From positions 124,001-188,000 of the forward strand of contig NZ_JARGES010000056.1 of the NCBI RefSeq assembly GCF_029210365.1: 64,000 nucleotides of DNA, in the 5' to 3' direction. Positions 27,812 through 36,555 of this stretch are shown piece after piece (position 1 is the first letter of the stretch; every line of letters begins with the position of its first letter). The position numbers were made by a program, and so were the translations under genes. The stretch comes from Mesorhizobium sp. YIM 152430 (lineage in GTDB: Bacteria; Pseudomonadota; Alphaproteobacteria; Rhizobiales; Rhizobiaceae). Below the pieces are notes generated by a model, which was given only the letters and a program-made list of their open reading frames with translations, was not told where the DNA came from and ran no database searches.

Positions 27812-29194
27812 TCAAACTTCGCGCAAATGATAGCCCTTGGGCCGGGTGAGGTTGTCGTAGCCGGTGCGGCCCATGGCGCCGCCCTTGCCGGTGTCCTTGA
27901 CGCCCGTCCACACGAGGCCGGGATCGACATAGTCGCAGCGGTTCATGAAGACGGTGCCGGTCTCGATCCGGTCGCCGAGGGTTGCGGCGCGGTCCGCGTC
28001 GGTGGTCCAGAGCGAGGCGGTGAGGCCGTAGGGGCTGTCGTTCATCAATTGTATGGCTTCGTGGTCGTCGCGCACCTTCATGATGCCGACGATGGGACCG
28101 AAACTCTCCTCGCGCATGACGCTCATCTGGTGGTTGACGTTGGTCAGGACTTCGGGCGCGAGATAGGGCGAGCCGTCACGGTCGTTCTCGACCTTCATGC
28201 CGACATGGGCGACGGCGCCCTTGCGCAGCGCCTCGGCCTTCTGCTCGCGCACGAAATCGGCAAAGCGCGGTTGCGCCATCGGACCCATGGTGGTCGCCTC
28301 GTCGAGCGGGTTGCCGACGACGTAGGTCTTCGTCCCGGCGATGAAGCCTTCGACGAAATCGTCATAGACTTTCTCGTGGACATAAACGCGCTCGATGCCG
28401 CAGCAGCACTGGCCCGAATTGTAGAACGCGCCGTCGACGAGGTTGGCGACGGCGTGGTCGAGCCTGACGTCGGGCAGGACATAGGCCGGGTCCTTGCCGC
28501 CAAGTTCGAGGCCGAGCGTCATGAAGGTGCCGGCGGCGGCTTTCTCGATCGCGCGTCCGCCGGCCACCGAGCCGGTGAAATTGCAATGGTCGATCCGGCC
28601 CGAGCCGAGCAGCTTTTCGGTCTGGGCGTGATTGAGGACGACGTTCTGGAAGACGCCCTTCGGCAGGCCGGCTGCGTCGAAGGCTTTGGCGAAGCGCTCG
28701 CCGACGAGGAGCGTCTGCGCGGCGTGCTTGAGGATGACGGCGTTGCCGGCCATCAGCGCCGGGACGATGGTGTTGATGGCGGTGAGATACGGATAGTTCC
28801 ACGGCGCGATGACGAGGACGATGCCGAGCGGCACGCGGCGCAGATAGCGGTGGAAGCCAGGCTTCGCGTCGTGCGGGATGACGTCGGCGAGCGCGGCGGC
28901 CGCAAGGTCGACCATGTAGCGCGTGCGTTCCTCGACCCCGCCCTTCTCCCCGCCATAGCGGACGGGCCGTCCCATCTGCCATGCGAGTTCCGGCACGATT
29001 TCCTCGTTCATGGCGAGAAGCGCTTCGAGGAAAGCGAGGAGATACCGGCCGCGCTCGGCGAGCGGCGTCTCGGCCCAGGCGATCTGCGCGGTTTTCGCGC
29101 GCTCGGTGATCGCATTGATTTCGGCATCGCTCGCAACCGGGCGCTCGGCATGGACCGAGCCGTCAATGGGCGAGATGAGCTTGATCGTGTCCAT
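27812..29194 (-). CDS. NAD(P)-dependent aldehyde dehydrogenase
   Basis: The 460-residue enzyme oxidises an aldehyde to the acid. Visible family motifs are VLVIAPWNYPY (cofactor binding), LELGGKDPAYVLPD with the general-base Glu, and the catalytic Cys segment NSGQCCCGIERVYV. It is between the glutamine-synthetase-like gene (15 bp upstream) and the Fe-alcohol dehydrogenase, consistent with the ALDH/ADH steps of a gamma-glutamyl pathway like the Puu route for putrescine. CGGAGA precedes the ATG. Confidence 0.93.
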   Translation of the reverse strand: MDTIKLISPIDGSVHAERPVASDAEINAITERAKTAQIAWAETPLAERGRYLLAFLEALLAMNEEIVPELAWQMGRPVRYGGEKGGVEERTRYMVDLAAAALADVIPHDAKPGFHRYLRRVPLGIVLVIAPWNYPYLTAINTIVPALMAGNAVILKHAAQTLLVGERFAKAFDAAGLPKGVFQNVVLNHAQTEKLLGSGRIDHCNFTGSVAGGRAIEKAAAGTFMTLGLELGGKDPAYVLPDVRLDHAVANLVDGAFYNSGQCCCGIERVYVHEKVYDDFVEGFIAGTKTYVVGNPLDEATTMGPMAQPRFADFVREQKAEALRKGAVAHVGMKVENDRDGSPYLAPEVLTNVNHQMSVMREESFGPIVGIMKVRDDHEAIQLMNDSPYGLTASLWTTDADRAATLGDRIETGTVFMNRCDYVDPGLVWTGVKDTGKGGAMGRTGYDNLTRPKGYHLREV

Positions 29195-29209
29195 TTCAGT
29201 CTCCGGTTT

Positions 29210-30580
29210 TCAATACCGCTCGAAGCCGCGATGGAGTTCCCAGTCGGTGACGCGGCGGTCGTATTCCATCTGCTCCCATCGCGCGGTGTGAAGATAGTGC
29301 TCGACGACGTCGTGGCCGAGCGCGTTGCGCAGCATGTCGGAACGCTCCAGCGTGGCGATGGCGGCGCGCAGGGTCTTGGGGATTTCGGGCAGGTCGGCGC
29401 CCTGATAGGCGTCGCCCTCGAAAGGTGCGGGAAGATCGAGCTTCTCGTCGATGCCGGCAAGGCCGGCGGCGATCAGCGCGGCGAAGGCGAGATAGGGGTT
29501 CAAGTCCGCGCCGCCGATGCGGCATTCGGTGCGGATGCCCTTGGTCCCCTCCCCGCAAAGCCGGAAGCCGGCGGTGCGGTTGTCACGGCTCCAGATCATC
29601 TTGGTCGGCGCGAAGGTGCCGGCCTGGAAGCGCTTGTAGGAATTGACGTAAGGCGCGAGGAACCAGGTGTAGTCGGCGGCATATTTGAGCTGGCCGGCGA
29701 CCCATGAGCGCATCAGCGGGGTCATCGAGTATTCGCTTTTCTTGTCGAAGAAGAGCGGCGTCTTGCCGTTGGCAGACCAGATCGAATTGTGGATATGGCT
29801 CGAATTTCCGGCGAGCGCATAGTCGTATTTGGCCATGAAGGTGACGGCTTTGCCTTGCAGATGCGCGATTTCCTTGGCGGCGTTCTTCAAAAAGACGTGC
29901 CGGTCGGCCATTTCGAGCGCGTCGGAATAATAGACGTTGATCTCCTCCTGCCCCGGACCCCACTCGCCTTTCGAGTTTTCGACCGGGATGCCGGCTTCCT
30001 CGAGGCCGTTGCGCAGCGCCCGCATGTAGTCCTCTTCCTTCGACGTGATCTGGATGAGGTAGTCGCCGATATGCGGCGAGGCGGTACGCAGGTCCTTCCA
30101 GCCCTGCCCGCGGGCGCTCTCGTAGCTTTCCTCGAAAAGGTAGAATTCGAGCTCGGAAGCGAAATAGGCGAGATAGCCGCGCTCCTTGAGGCGCTCGACC
30201 TGGCGCTTGAGGATCGCGCGCGGCGAATGGGCGAGGTCTTCGTGGCTGTGGTGGTCGAGAAGGTCGGAGAGGACCAGCGCGGTCTTTTCCAGCCACGGCG
30301 TCAGGCGGATGGTGGACAGGTCCGGCTTGATGACGAAATCGCCATAACCCTTCTGCCAGCTTGCCGCCTTGTAGCCGGGCACCGGCTCCATATCGATGTC
30401 GTTGGCGAGCAGGTAGTTGCATCCATGCGTCTCGTCATGGGCGGTCTGGACGAAATGGCGGCCCGTAAAGCGCTTGCCGATGAGACGGCCCTGCATGTCG
30501 GCGGCGGCGACGAGGACGGTATCGATCGACCCGTCGGCAACGAGCTTCTTCAATGCGTCGAAGGATAGCGATCCGGTCAT
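29210..30580 (-). CDS. Glutamine synthetase family protein (gamma-glutamyl-amine ligase type)
   Basis: This 456-residue enzyme belongs to the glutamine-synthetase fold but is more like PuuA/GlnT or IpuC, which link glutamate to an amine using ATP, than true GlnA. Motifs include the catalytic Glu segment FASELEFYLFE, GPGQEEINVYYSDALEMADR, the ATP-site NSSHIHNSIWS and NRTAGFRLCGEGTKGIRTE. The GlnA adenylylation signature is absent. It leads an operon with ALDH and Fe-ADH, and a ligase followed by two oxidative steps is the logic of glutamylated amine catabolism. The substrate is unknown. A 289 bp divergent gap separates it from the efflux operon. Confidence 0.85.
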   Translation of the reverse strand: MTGSLSFDALKKLVADGSIDTVLVAAADMQGRLIGKRFTGRHFVQTAHDETHGCNYLLANDIDMEPVPGYKAASWQKGYGDFVIKPDLSTIRLTPWLEKTALVLSDLLDHHSHEDLAHSPRAILKRQVERLKERGYLAYFASELEFYLFEESYESARGQGWKDLRTASPHIGDYLIQITSKEEDYMRALRNGLEEAGIPVENSKGEWGPGQEEINVYYSDALEMADRHVFLKNAAKEIAHLQGKAVTFMAKYDYALAGNSSHIHNSIWSANGKTPLFFDKKSEYSMTPLMRSWVAGQLKYAADYTWFLAPYVNSYKRFQAGTFAPTKMIWSRDNRTAGFRLCGEGTKGIRTECRIGGADLNPYLAFAALIAAGLAGIDEKLDLPAPFEGDAYQGADLPEIPKTLRAAIATLERSDMLRNALGHDVVEHYLHTARWEQMEYDRRVTDWELHRGFERY

Positions 30581-30869
30581 TCATGGCCCTCTGTTCGGCG
30601 CCGCAGCGCTTTTTCCTGTCTCCCTGCAAATCGGCCGGGCACGACGATGACAGTTACATCACGCTATCGTGCAACCCGCCAGCGGGAAAGGATGTGCCGG
30701 ATCGGCGTTTCCTTACCGATATTTAACAACAAAACTGGTGCATGGCCGGGCACCTGCTGGCATAAATCGTAAGACGGCGCGCATCGTTCGCCGCAATCCG
30801 CCTGCGGTCGCATTTACATCAACATCCTTATTTCGCCCGCCGCAGCCGGGACATGAACCGGAGTAACCC

Positions 30870-32048
30870 ATGCCGATCTGGAAACAGCTCATCGTCTGCG
30901 TCGCCTTGCTTGCCATCGGCATCGCGGCCTGGGTTTTCTTCGTACCCGGATCACGCGAGACATTGGCCAGCTATGGCATCGGGACGGCGCCGGCCGCAAC
31001 ACAGGCGTCCGCCCCTGCTGCGCGAGGTGGACAGGGCCGAGGCGGCGCTGGCGGCGGCGGCGTGACCGGGGGCGGCGTGATAACGGCTCCGATCGCCACC
31101 GCCACGATCAACGATCGCTTGCAGGCGATCGGCACCGGCCGCGCCGTCGAATCGGTGACCGTGACGCCCTTCGTCTCCGGACGGCTGACGGAAATTCTCG
31201 TGCGCTCGGGTTCGACGGTCGAGGCGGGCGAAACGATCGCGCGGCTGGACGCCGAAGCCGAGACGATCGCGGTCGACCGCGCTCGCTTCCAGCTCGAAGA
31301 CGCGCAGGCACGGCTCGATCGCGTCAACCAGCTCCGTTCCTCCAACACGGCCTCGCAGGTGCAGGTGACCGAAGCGCAGCTTGAAGTGGAAAACGCACGG
31401 CTCGCCTTGCGAGATGCCGAACTGTCACTGGCACGGCGCGACGTCGAGGCGCCGATTTCGGGCGTCGTCGGCATTCTCCCGGTGTCGGTCGGCAACTACG
31501 TGACCAATCAAACGGAGGTCGCCGCCATCGACGACCGTTCCTCCATCCTGGTCGATTTCTGGGTTCCGGAGCGTTTTTCGGGCATGATCGCCGTCGGCGA
31601 CTTTGTGGAGGCAGCCCTCGTGTCGCGCCCCGCCGAAGTGTTTCGCGGACAGGTGAGCGCCATCGACAACCGCATCGACGCGCAAAGCCGCACGTTGCGC
31701 GTGGAAGCTCGCATCGACAACCCGTCCGACCGGCTGCGGGCCGGCATGTCGTTCCAGGTCGCGATGCGCTTTCCCGGCGACACCTATCCCTCCGTCGACC
31801 CGCTGGCGGTCCAGTGGGGCACGGACGGCGCGTTCATCTGGACCATCGAAGGCGGCGTCGCCCGCCGCACGCCCGTCCGCATTGTCCAGCGCAACTCCGA
31901 TTCGATCCTGATCGCAGCCGAAGTCGAGCCGGGCATCCAGGTCGTGACCGAAGGCATCCATCTGGTGCGCGACGGCGGCGACGTGCGCATCGCGCAGCGC
32001 CGCGGCGAACCGGCCGTAACCCCCGAAACCGCCGCGCGCGGCTCATGA
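30870..32048 (+). CDS. RND efflux periplasmic adaptor (membrane fusion protein)
   Basis: The 392-residue adaptor of the HlyD/AcrA family bridges an RND pump and an outer-membrane channel. An N-terminal membrane anchor (about 5-26, LIVCVALLAIGIAAWVFF) is followed by a Gly-rich segment (RGGQGRGGAGGGG). The lipoyl/barrel-sandwich pieces are AIGTGRAVESVTVTPFVSG and APISGVVGILPVSVGNYV. An alpha-helical hairpin (about 130-185) and a beta-barrel (VDFWVPERFSGMI, then QSRTLRVEARIDN) complete it. GGAG stands seven bases before the ATG. The RND permease follows; no TolC-like gene is adjacent. Confidence 0.93.
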   Translation: MPIWKQLIVCVALLAIGIAAWVFFVPGSRETLASYGIGTAPAATQASAPAARGGQGRGGAGGGGVTGGGVITAPIATATINDRLQAIGTGRAVESVTVTPFVSGRLTEILVRSGSTVEAGETIARLDAEAETIAVDRARFQLEDAQARLDRVNQLRSSNTASQVQVTEAQLEVENARLALRDAELSLARRDVEAPISGVVGILPVSVGNYVTNQTEVAAIDDRSSILVDFWVPERFSGMIAVGDFVEAALVSRPAEVFRGQVSAIDNRIDAQSRTLRVEARIDNPSDRLRAGMSFQVAMRFPGDTYPSVDPLAVQWGTDGAFIWTIEGGVARRTPVRIVQRNSDSILIAAEVEPGIQVVTEGIHLVRDGGDVRIAQRRGEPAVTPETAARGS

Positions 32049-32100
32049 GTCCCATGACGCAAGACCGCAAGAAAAGCCGAACCGGCGCAAAGGTGAAGTC

Positions 32101-35100
32101 GTGAGCGGATCGTCGACCGACAGCCAGTACGGCATCACCGCGCTCTTCGTGCGCCGTCCCGTGCTCGCCTTCGTCATCAGCACCCTGATCGCGGTGGCCG
32201 GACTTGCCGCCTGGTTCGGCGTCGAAATCCGGGAACTGCCCGATGTCGATCGCCCGGTGATCACGGTGCGCACGGACTATACGGGCGCCGCCGCCGAGAG
32301 CATCGACCGCGAACTGACCTCCGTTCTGGAAGGCGCGATATCACGCGTTCCGGGCGTCTCGTCGATCTCCTCCTCCTCCTCCTTCGGCCGATCGCGCGTC
32401 ACTGTCGAATTCAACGACAATATTGATCTCGACACGGCCGCTTCCGACATGCGCGATGCGGTGAGCCGCATCCAGAACCGCCTGCCCGACAATGCCGACG
32501 CGCCGCTGATCATCAAGGCGGACGACAACGCCCAGGCGATCATGCGCCTTTCGGTCACGTCCGAATCGATGACGATCCAGGACATGACCGTCTTCGTCGA
32601 GGACGAGGTCGTCGACGCCTTCGCCTCGGTTCCGGGCGTGGCCGACGTGCAGGTCTATGGCGGCCGCGACAAGATATTCCGCATCGACATCGACCAGAAC
32701 CGGCTGGCAAGCCTCGGCCTGACCGTCGCCGACATTCAGACGGCGCTCAACACGATCTCGCTCGACACGCCGGCGGGCAGCCTGACCTCCAACACCCAGA
32801 ACCTGGTGGTTCGCGCCACCGCACCGGTGACGACGCCGGAGGACTTCGAGAATCTGGTGGTCGACGGCACGACGCGCCTGCGCGACATCGCCAATGTCAC
32901 GCTCGGACCCGACATCGGCGAGTCCCAGCTTCGCTCGGACGGGCGACCCGGCATCGGCCTCGGCATCATCCGCGCCGCGCAGTCCAACACGCTCGACATT
33001 TCGCAAGGCGTGCGCGAGGCGGTCGAGCGCATCCGTCCGAACCTGCCGGAGGACATGCGCATCTGGGTGACGAGCGACGACGCAACCTTCATCCAGGGCG
33101 CGATCACCGAGGTCCAACTCGCGCTCGGCATGGCGGTGACCATCGTTCTGGTCATCATCTTCGTCTTCCTGCGCGACGCGCGCGCCACGATCATTCCCGC
33201 CGTGACGATGCCGGTCGCGCTGATCGGCACGATCGCGGCGATCTACCTGACCGGATTCTCGCTCAACATCCTGACCCTGCTCGCCATGGTCCTGGCAACC
33301 GGGCTCGTGGTCGACGACGCCATCGTGGTTCTGGAGAACATCGTGCGCCGGCGCAACGAAGGCATGGGCCCCCGCGCCGCAGCCGTTCTCGGCACGCGCG
33401 AGGTGTTCTTCGCGATTTTGGCCACCACGGCAACGCTCGTCGCGGTCTTCGTGCCGCTCTCCTTCCTGCCCGGCCAGGCGGGCGGCCTCTTCCGCGAGTT
33501 CGGCTTCGTGATGGCCTTTTCGGTTTTCCTGTCGTCGATCGTCGCGCTGTCGCTGTGCCCCATGCTGGCCTCGCGCATCCTGCGCTCGGCCGAAGACGAC
33601 AGGGATCGCAAGCCGAGTGTCCTCGACCGTGTCGGCGCGGTGATGGCCGAGCTTTACCGGCGCTCGCTGCGCGCCTGCCTCAACGCGCCGATCGTCGTCG
33701 TGATGGTCGCGGCGATCTTCGCAGGCACAGCCGCCGCGCTCTTCGGCACCATCAATTCCGAACTGACGCCGCCCGAGGATCGCTCCTCCGTCTTCCTGCG
33801 CATCTCGGCGCCGCAGGGCGTGTCTATCGACTATCTCGCCCAGCAGATGGCGCAGATCGAGGCGCTGATCCAGCCGCTGCGCGCCTCGGGCGAAGTGGTC
33901 TCGACCTTCTCGCTCGCCGGTCAGGGCGGTCAGAACAACAACGGCTTCATGGTCATGACCCTGGCCCCCTGGAGCGAGCGCGAGCGCAGCCAGCAGGCCA
34001 TCCTCGACGAGGTCAACGGGCTGGTCACGGCGGTGCCGGGGGTGCGCGCCTTCGGCTTCCAGCCCAACAGCCTGGGCATCCGCGGTGCCGGTTCGGGCCT
34101 GCAATTCGCGCTTTTGGGCAACAGCTACGAGCGGCTCGGCGAAGCCGCGCAGGCGATCCTCGCGGATATGGAGCGTGATCCGCGCTTCCGCCAGCCGCGG
34201 CTCTCGACCGAGACGACGCAGCCGCAGCTATCCGTCGCCATCGACCGCGAGCGCGCATCCGACCTCGGCATCGAGATCTCCGGCCTGTCGCAAGCATTGC
34301 AGGCGCTGCTCGACGGTCGGGAAATCGGCGAGGTTTTCATCGAGGACCGCTCATATGCAGTCAAGCTCGTCTCCACGACCCATCCGATAAACGATCCGAC
34401 TGACCTCGAAAACATCTATCTGAAGACCCGCGACGACCGCTTCGTGCCGGTCTCGACCATTGCCTCGATGCAGGAGATCGCGGTGCCGCCCGCACTCGAC
34501 CGCGAGGAGCAACTGCGATCCGTCGCGATCACCTCGGCGCTCGGCGACGACTTTCCGCTCGGCGAGGCACTGGCGGCTGTACAGGCGATGGCGGCCGAGC
34601 ATCTGCCGGCCGGAAGCCGGCTCCAGCCGCTGGCCGAGGCCGCCACGCTGGGCGAGACCTCGAACGCGATGTTCACCATCATGGCCTTCGCGCTGGTCAT
34701 CGTCTTCCTCGTCCTGTCGGCTCAGTTCGAAAGCCCGATGAGTGCGGTCATCATCATGGCGACGGTGCCGCTCGGGCTTGCCTGCGCGGTCTTCGCCCTG
34801 CTTTTGACCGGCACCAGTCTCAACGTCTATTCGCAGATCGGGCTCGTCCTGCTGGTCGGCATCATGGCCAAGAACGGCATCCTGATCGTCGAATTCGCCA
34901 ATCAGCTCCGCGACCGCGGGCTGGGTGTGCGCGATGCGATCGAACAGGCTTCCAACATCCGCCTGCGGCCCGTGATGATGACTATGCTATGCACAATCGT
35001 CGGCGGCCTGCCGCTGGTGCTCGCGTCGGGCGCGGGCGCCGAGGCGCGCATCGCGCTCGGCTGGGTCATTGTCGGCGGGCTGGGTCTGTCGACCGTCGCC

Positions 35101-35235
35101 ACGATCTATCTCACGCCCATCGCCTATCTTCTCTTCGGCCGCTTCATCACGCCGAAGGTGGAGGAGGAAAAGCGGCTCGACCGCGAACTGACCCGCGCCG
35201 CGGCGGCCGAAGCCAGGCTTGCGCCCGGCGAGTAA
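32101..35235 (+). CDS. RND efflux transporter permease (AcrB/MexF-like)
   Basis: The 1044-residue inner-membrane proton-driven pump has the standard length and two-fold RND layout: TM1 at about 20-40, a periplasmic loop, TM2-6 at about 335-550, TM7, a second loop, and TM8-12 at about 850-1020. Proton-relay residues are visible as the Asp pair in LVVDDAIVVLENI (TM4) and the Lys in LLVGIMAKNGILIVEFA (TM10). The start is GTG at 32101 with AAAGGTGA upstream, 52 bp after the adaptor stop. Multidrug export is likely but the substrate is not identifiable. Confidence 0.95.
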   Translation: MSGSSTDSQYGITALFVRRPVLAFVISTLIAVAGLAAWFGVEIRELPDVDRPVITVRTDYTGAAAESIDRELTSVLEGAISRVPGVSSISSSSSFGRSRVTVEFNDNIDLDTAASDMRDAVSRIQNRLPDNADAPLIIKADDNAQAIMRLSVTSESMTIQDMTVFVEDEVVDAFASVPGVADVQVYGGRDKIFRIDIDQNRLASLGLTVADIQTALNTISLDTPAGSLTSNTQNLVVRATAPVTTPEDFENLVVDGTTRLRDIANVTLGPDIGESQLRSDGRPGIGLGIIRAAQSNTLDISQGVREAVERIRPNLPEDMRIWVTSDDATFIQGAITEVQLALGMAVTIVLVIIFVFLRDARATIIPAVTMPVALIGTIAAIYLTGFSLNILTLLAMVLATGLVVDDAIVVLENIVRRRNEGMGPRAAAVLGTREVFFAILATTATLVAVFVPLSFLPGQAGGLFREFGFVMAFSVFLSSIVALSLCPMLASRILRSAEDDRDRKPSVLDRVGAVMAELYRRSLRACLNAPIVVVMVAAIFAGTAAALFGTINSELTPPEDRSSVFLRISAPQGVSIDYLAQQMAQIEALIQPLRASGEVVSTFSLAGQGGQNNNGFMVMTLAPWSERERSQQAILDEVNGLVTAVPGVRAFGFQPNSLGIRGAGSGLQFALLGNSYERLGEAAQAILADMERDPRFRQPRLSTETTQPQLSVAIDRERASDLGIEISGLSQALQALLDGREIGEVFIEDRSYAVKLVSTTHPINDPTDLENIYLKTRDDRFVPVSTIASMQEIAVPPALDREEQLRSVAITSALGDDFPLGEALAAVQAMAAEHLPAGSRLQPLAEAATLGETSNAMFTIMAFALVIVFLVLSAQFESPMSAVIIMATVPLGLACAVFALLLTGTSLNVYSQIGLVLLVGIMAKNGILIVEFANQLRDRGLGVRDAIEQASNIRLRPVMMTMLCTIVGGLPLVLASGAGAEARIALGWVIVGGLGLSTVATIYLTPIAYLLFGRFITPKVEEEKRLDRELTRAAAAEARLAPGE

Positions 35236-35256
35236 CCACGCCAGCGGACCGTCACG

Positions 35257-35291
35257 AAAAACGCCGCCCGAAATGCGGGCGGCGTCGTTTT
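35257..35291. terminator. Bidirectional Rho-independent terminator
   Basis: A perfect 9-bp stem CGCCGCCCG/CGGGCGGCG (35262-35270 and 35276-35284) with loop AAATG is flanked by AAAAA on the left and TCGTTTT on the right. It sits between the convergent RND permease and livK-type genes and can stop transcription from either side. Confidence 0.88.
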
Positions 35292-35322
35292 GAGGATGCG
35301 AGGATCAGTCGGCGACTTGCCT

Positions 35323-36507
35323 CTATTCCGCGGTCGGGTCGATGCGGCCGACCTCGCGCCACATGCCGCCCTCGATCTTGGAGATCACGATCGTCGCGCC
35401 GCCCTGGTGATCGTCCGGGCCGTAGCTGACCGGGATGTCGCCGGAGATCACGTCGGTATATTCGAGGCTTTCCATGGCGTCCTTGAAGCTTTCGGCCGTC
35501 AGATCCGGACCGGCGGCTTCGAGCGCGCGAACGAGGGTCGTGGCGGCGCCATGGCCGAGGATCGCGGCGGTGCCGGCAGGCTCGCCGTTCTTCTGCTGAT
35601 AGGCTTCGGCCCAAGCCCTGACTTCCGGATTGTCCATCCGCTCTTCATGGTCGGCCCAGCCGGCGGCGGCGTAATAGCCTTCCGTCACGCCGCCCTCGAC
35701 CTTGGCGATCGCGGTGTTGAAGCCGGCCGACGAGCCGATGAACTTGACGTCGTTCCAGCCGAGACGCTTGGCGGTGCCGAGCGCGATGATCGTCTGGCGC
35801 ACGCCGACGCCGGTGGCGATGATGTCGCAATCGAGCTCGCGCAGGCGCGTGACGGCGCCGACGAAATCCTGCTCGTCGGGACGGTGCGTCGTCTCGCCGG
35901 CGAAGTTGAGGCCGAGTTCGGCGGCCTCGTCGACGGCGGCTTCATGAACTTCGAGGCCGAAATCGGACGGCAGATACATCGAGCAGATGTTCGCCACCTC
36001 GTCGCCACCCTCCTCGGCCAGCATCTTGATGCCGGCGCGCAGGCCGTCATAATAGGCCGCGAAGCCCGAATATTTGTAGGTGATGTCGCCTTCGAGCATC
36101 TGCCGCGCCGAAGTGAGCGGGCCGATATTGGCCACCTGCTTGGGCTCCATGATCTGGAAGCCGGCGATGTTGTGCGGCGTGCCGAGATTCAGGATCATCG
36201 CGAAGACCTGGTCGGAATTGACCAGCTTGTTGAAGTTCTGGACGGCGCGCGGCACCTGGTAGCCGTGATCCTCGACGACGAAGCGGATCTGCCGGCCGTG
36301 GATGCCGCCTTCCGCGTTGATCTCGTCGAACATGTTCTGCGCCGCCTTGATGGCGCCGACATTGAAAGCGGCGAAGATGCCGGACAGGTCGCCGTTCGAG
36401 CCAATCACGACTTCCGTGTCGGTGACGCCCTGCGTGGCGAAGGCCGCCGTGGACATGCCGGCGGCAAGCCCGAGCGCGAGAATGGATTTTCCGAACAACA
36501 GTCTCAT
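35323..36507 (-). CDS. ABC transporter substrate-binding protein, branched-chain amino acid (LivK/HAAT) type
   Basis: The 394-residue periplasmic protein has a signal peptide (about 1-24, ending TAAFA). A type I solute-binding fold follows (VTDTEVVIGSNGDLSGIFAAF, then VEDHGYQVPRAVQNFNKLV). Although annotated as branched-chain amino acid binding, proteins of this class also bind aromatic and aliphatic carboxylates. Here it is the last gene after an acyl-CoA ligase and LivHMGF components, suggesting a carboxylic-acid ligand. AGGAGGAG stands six bases before the ATG. A shared bidirectional terminator follows. Confidence 0.9.
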   Translation of the reverse strand: MRLLFGKSILALGLAAGMSTAAFATQGVTDTEVVIGSNGDLSGIFAAFNVGAIKAAQNMFDEINAEGGIHGRQIRFVVEDHGYQVPRAVQNFNKLVNSDQVFAMILNLGTPHNIAGFQIMEPKQVANIGPLTSARQMLEGDITYKYSGFAAYYDGLRAGIKMLAEEGGDEVANICSMYLPSDFGLEVHEAAVDEAAELGLNFAGETTHRPDEQDFVGAVTRLRELDCDIIATGVGVRQTIIALGTAKRLGWNDVKFIGSSAGFNTAIAKVEGGVTEGYYAAAGWADHEERMDNPEVRAWAEAYQQKNGEPAGTAAILGHGAATTLVRALEAAGPDLTAESFKDAMESLEYTDVISGDIPVSYGPDDHQGGATIVISKIEGGMWREVGRIDPTAE

Positions 36508-36555
36508 TTCAAACTCCTCCTGGGGTTGTTCCGCATTGTTTTCGTACGGTTCTCC

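Noticed and set aside
30581-30869. Sigma-54 promoter upstream of the glutamine-synthetase-like gene
   Set aside because: I looked for the TGGCAC-N5-TTGC pattern on both strands of the divergent gap and found only partial matches with wrong spacing.
32045-32104. Nineteen-codon frame (ATG overlapping the adaptor stop, ending at the permease start) that could be a coupling peptide
   Set aside because: It has no ribosome site of its own beyond the coupling position and no recognisable sequence; the permease GTG has its own AAAGGTGA. It is more likely chance.
32341-34104. 587-codon open frame on the minus strand opposite the RND permease
   Set aside because: Arg/Asp/Gly-rich translation with no domain sense, wholly inside a well-supported gene; it is an antisense shadow caused by high GC content. 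The same holds for long frames at 22678-25365 (+), 5263-6843 (+), 41143-43227 (+) and 6879-8498 (-).
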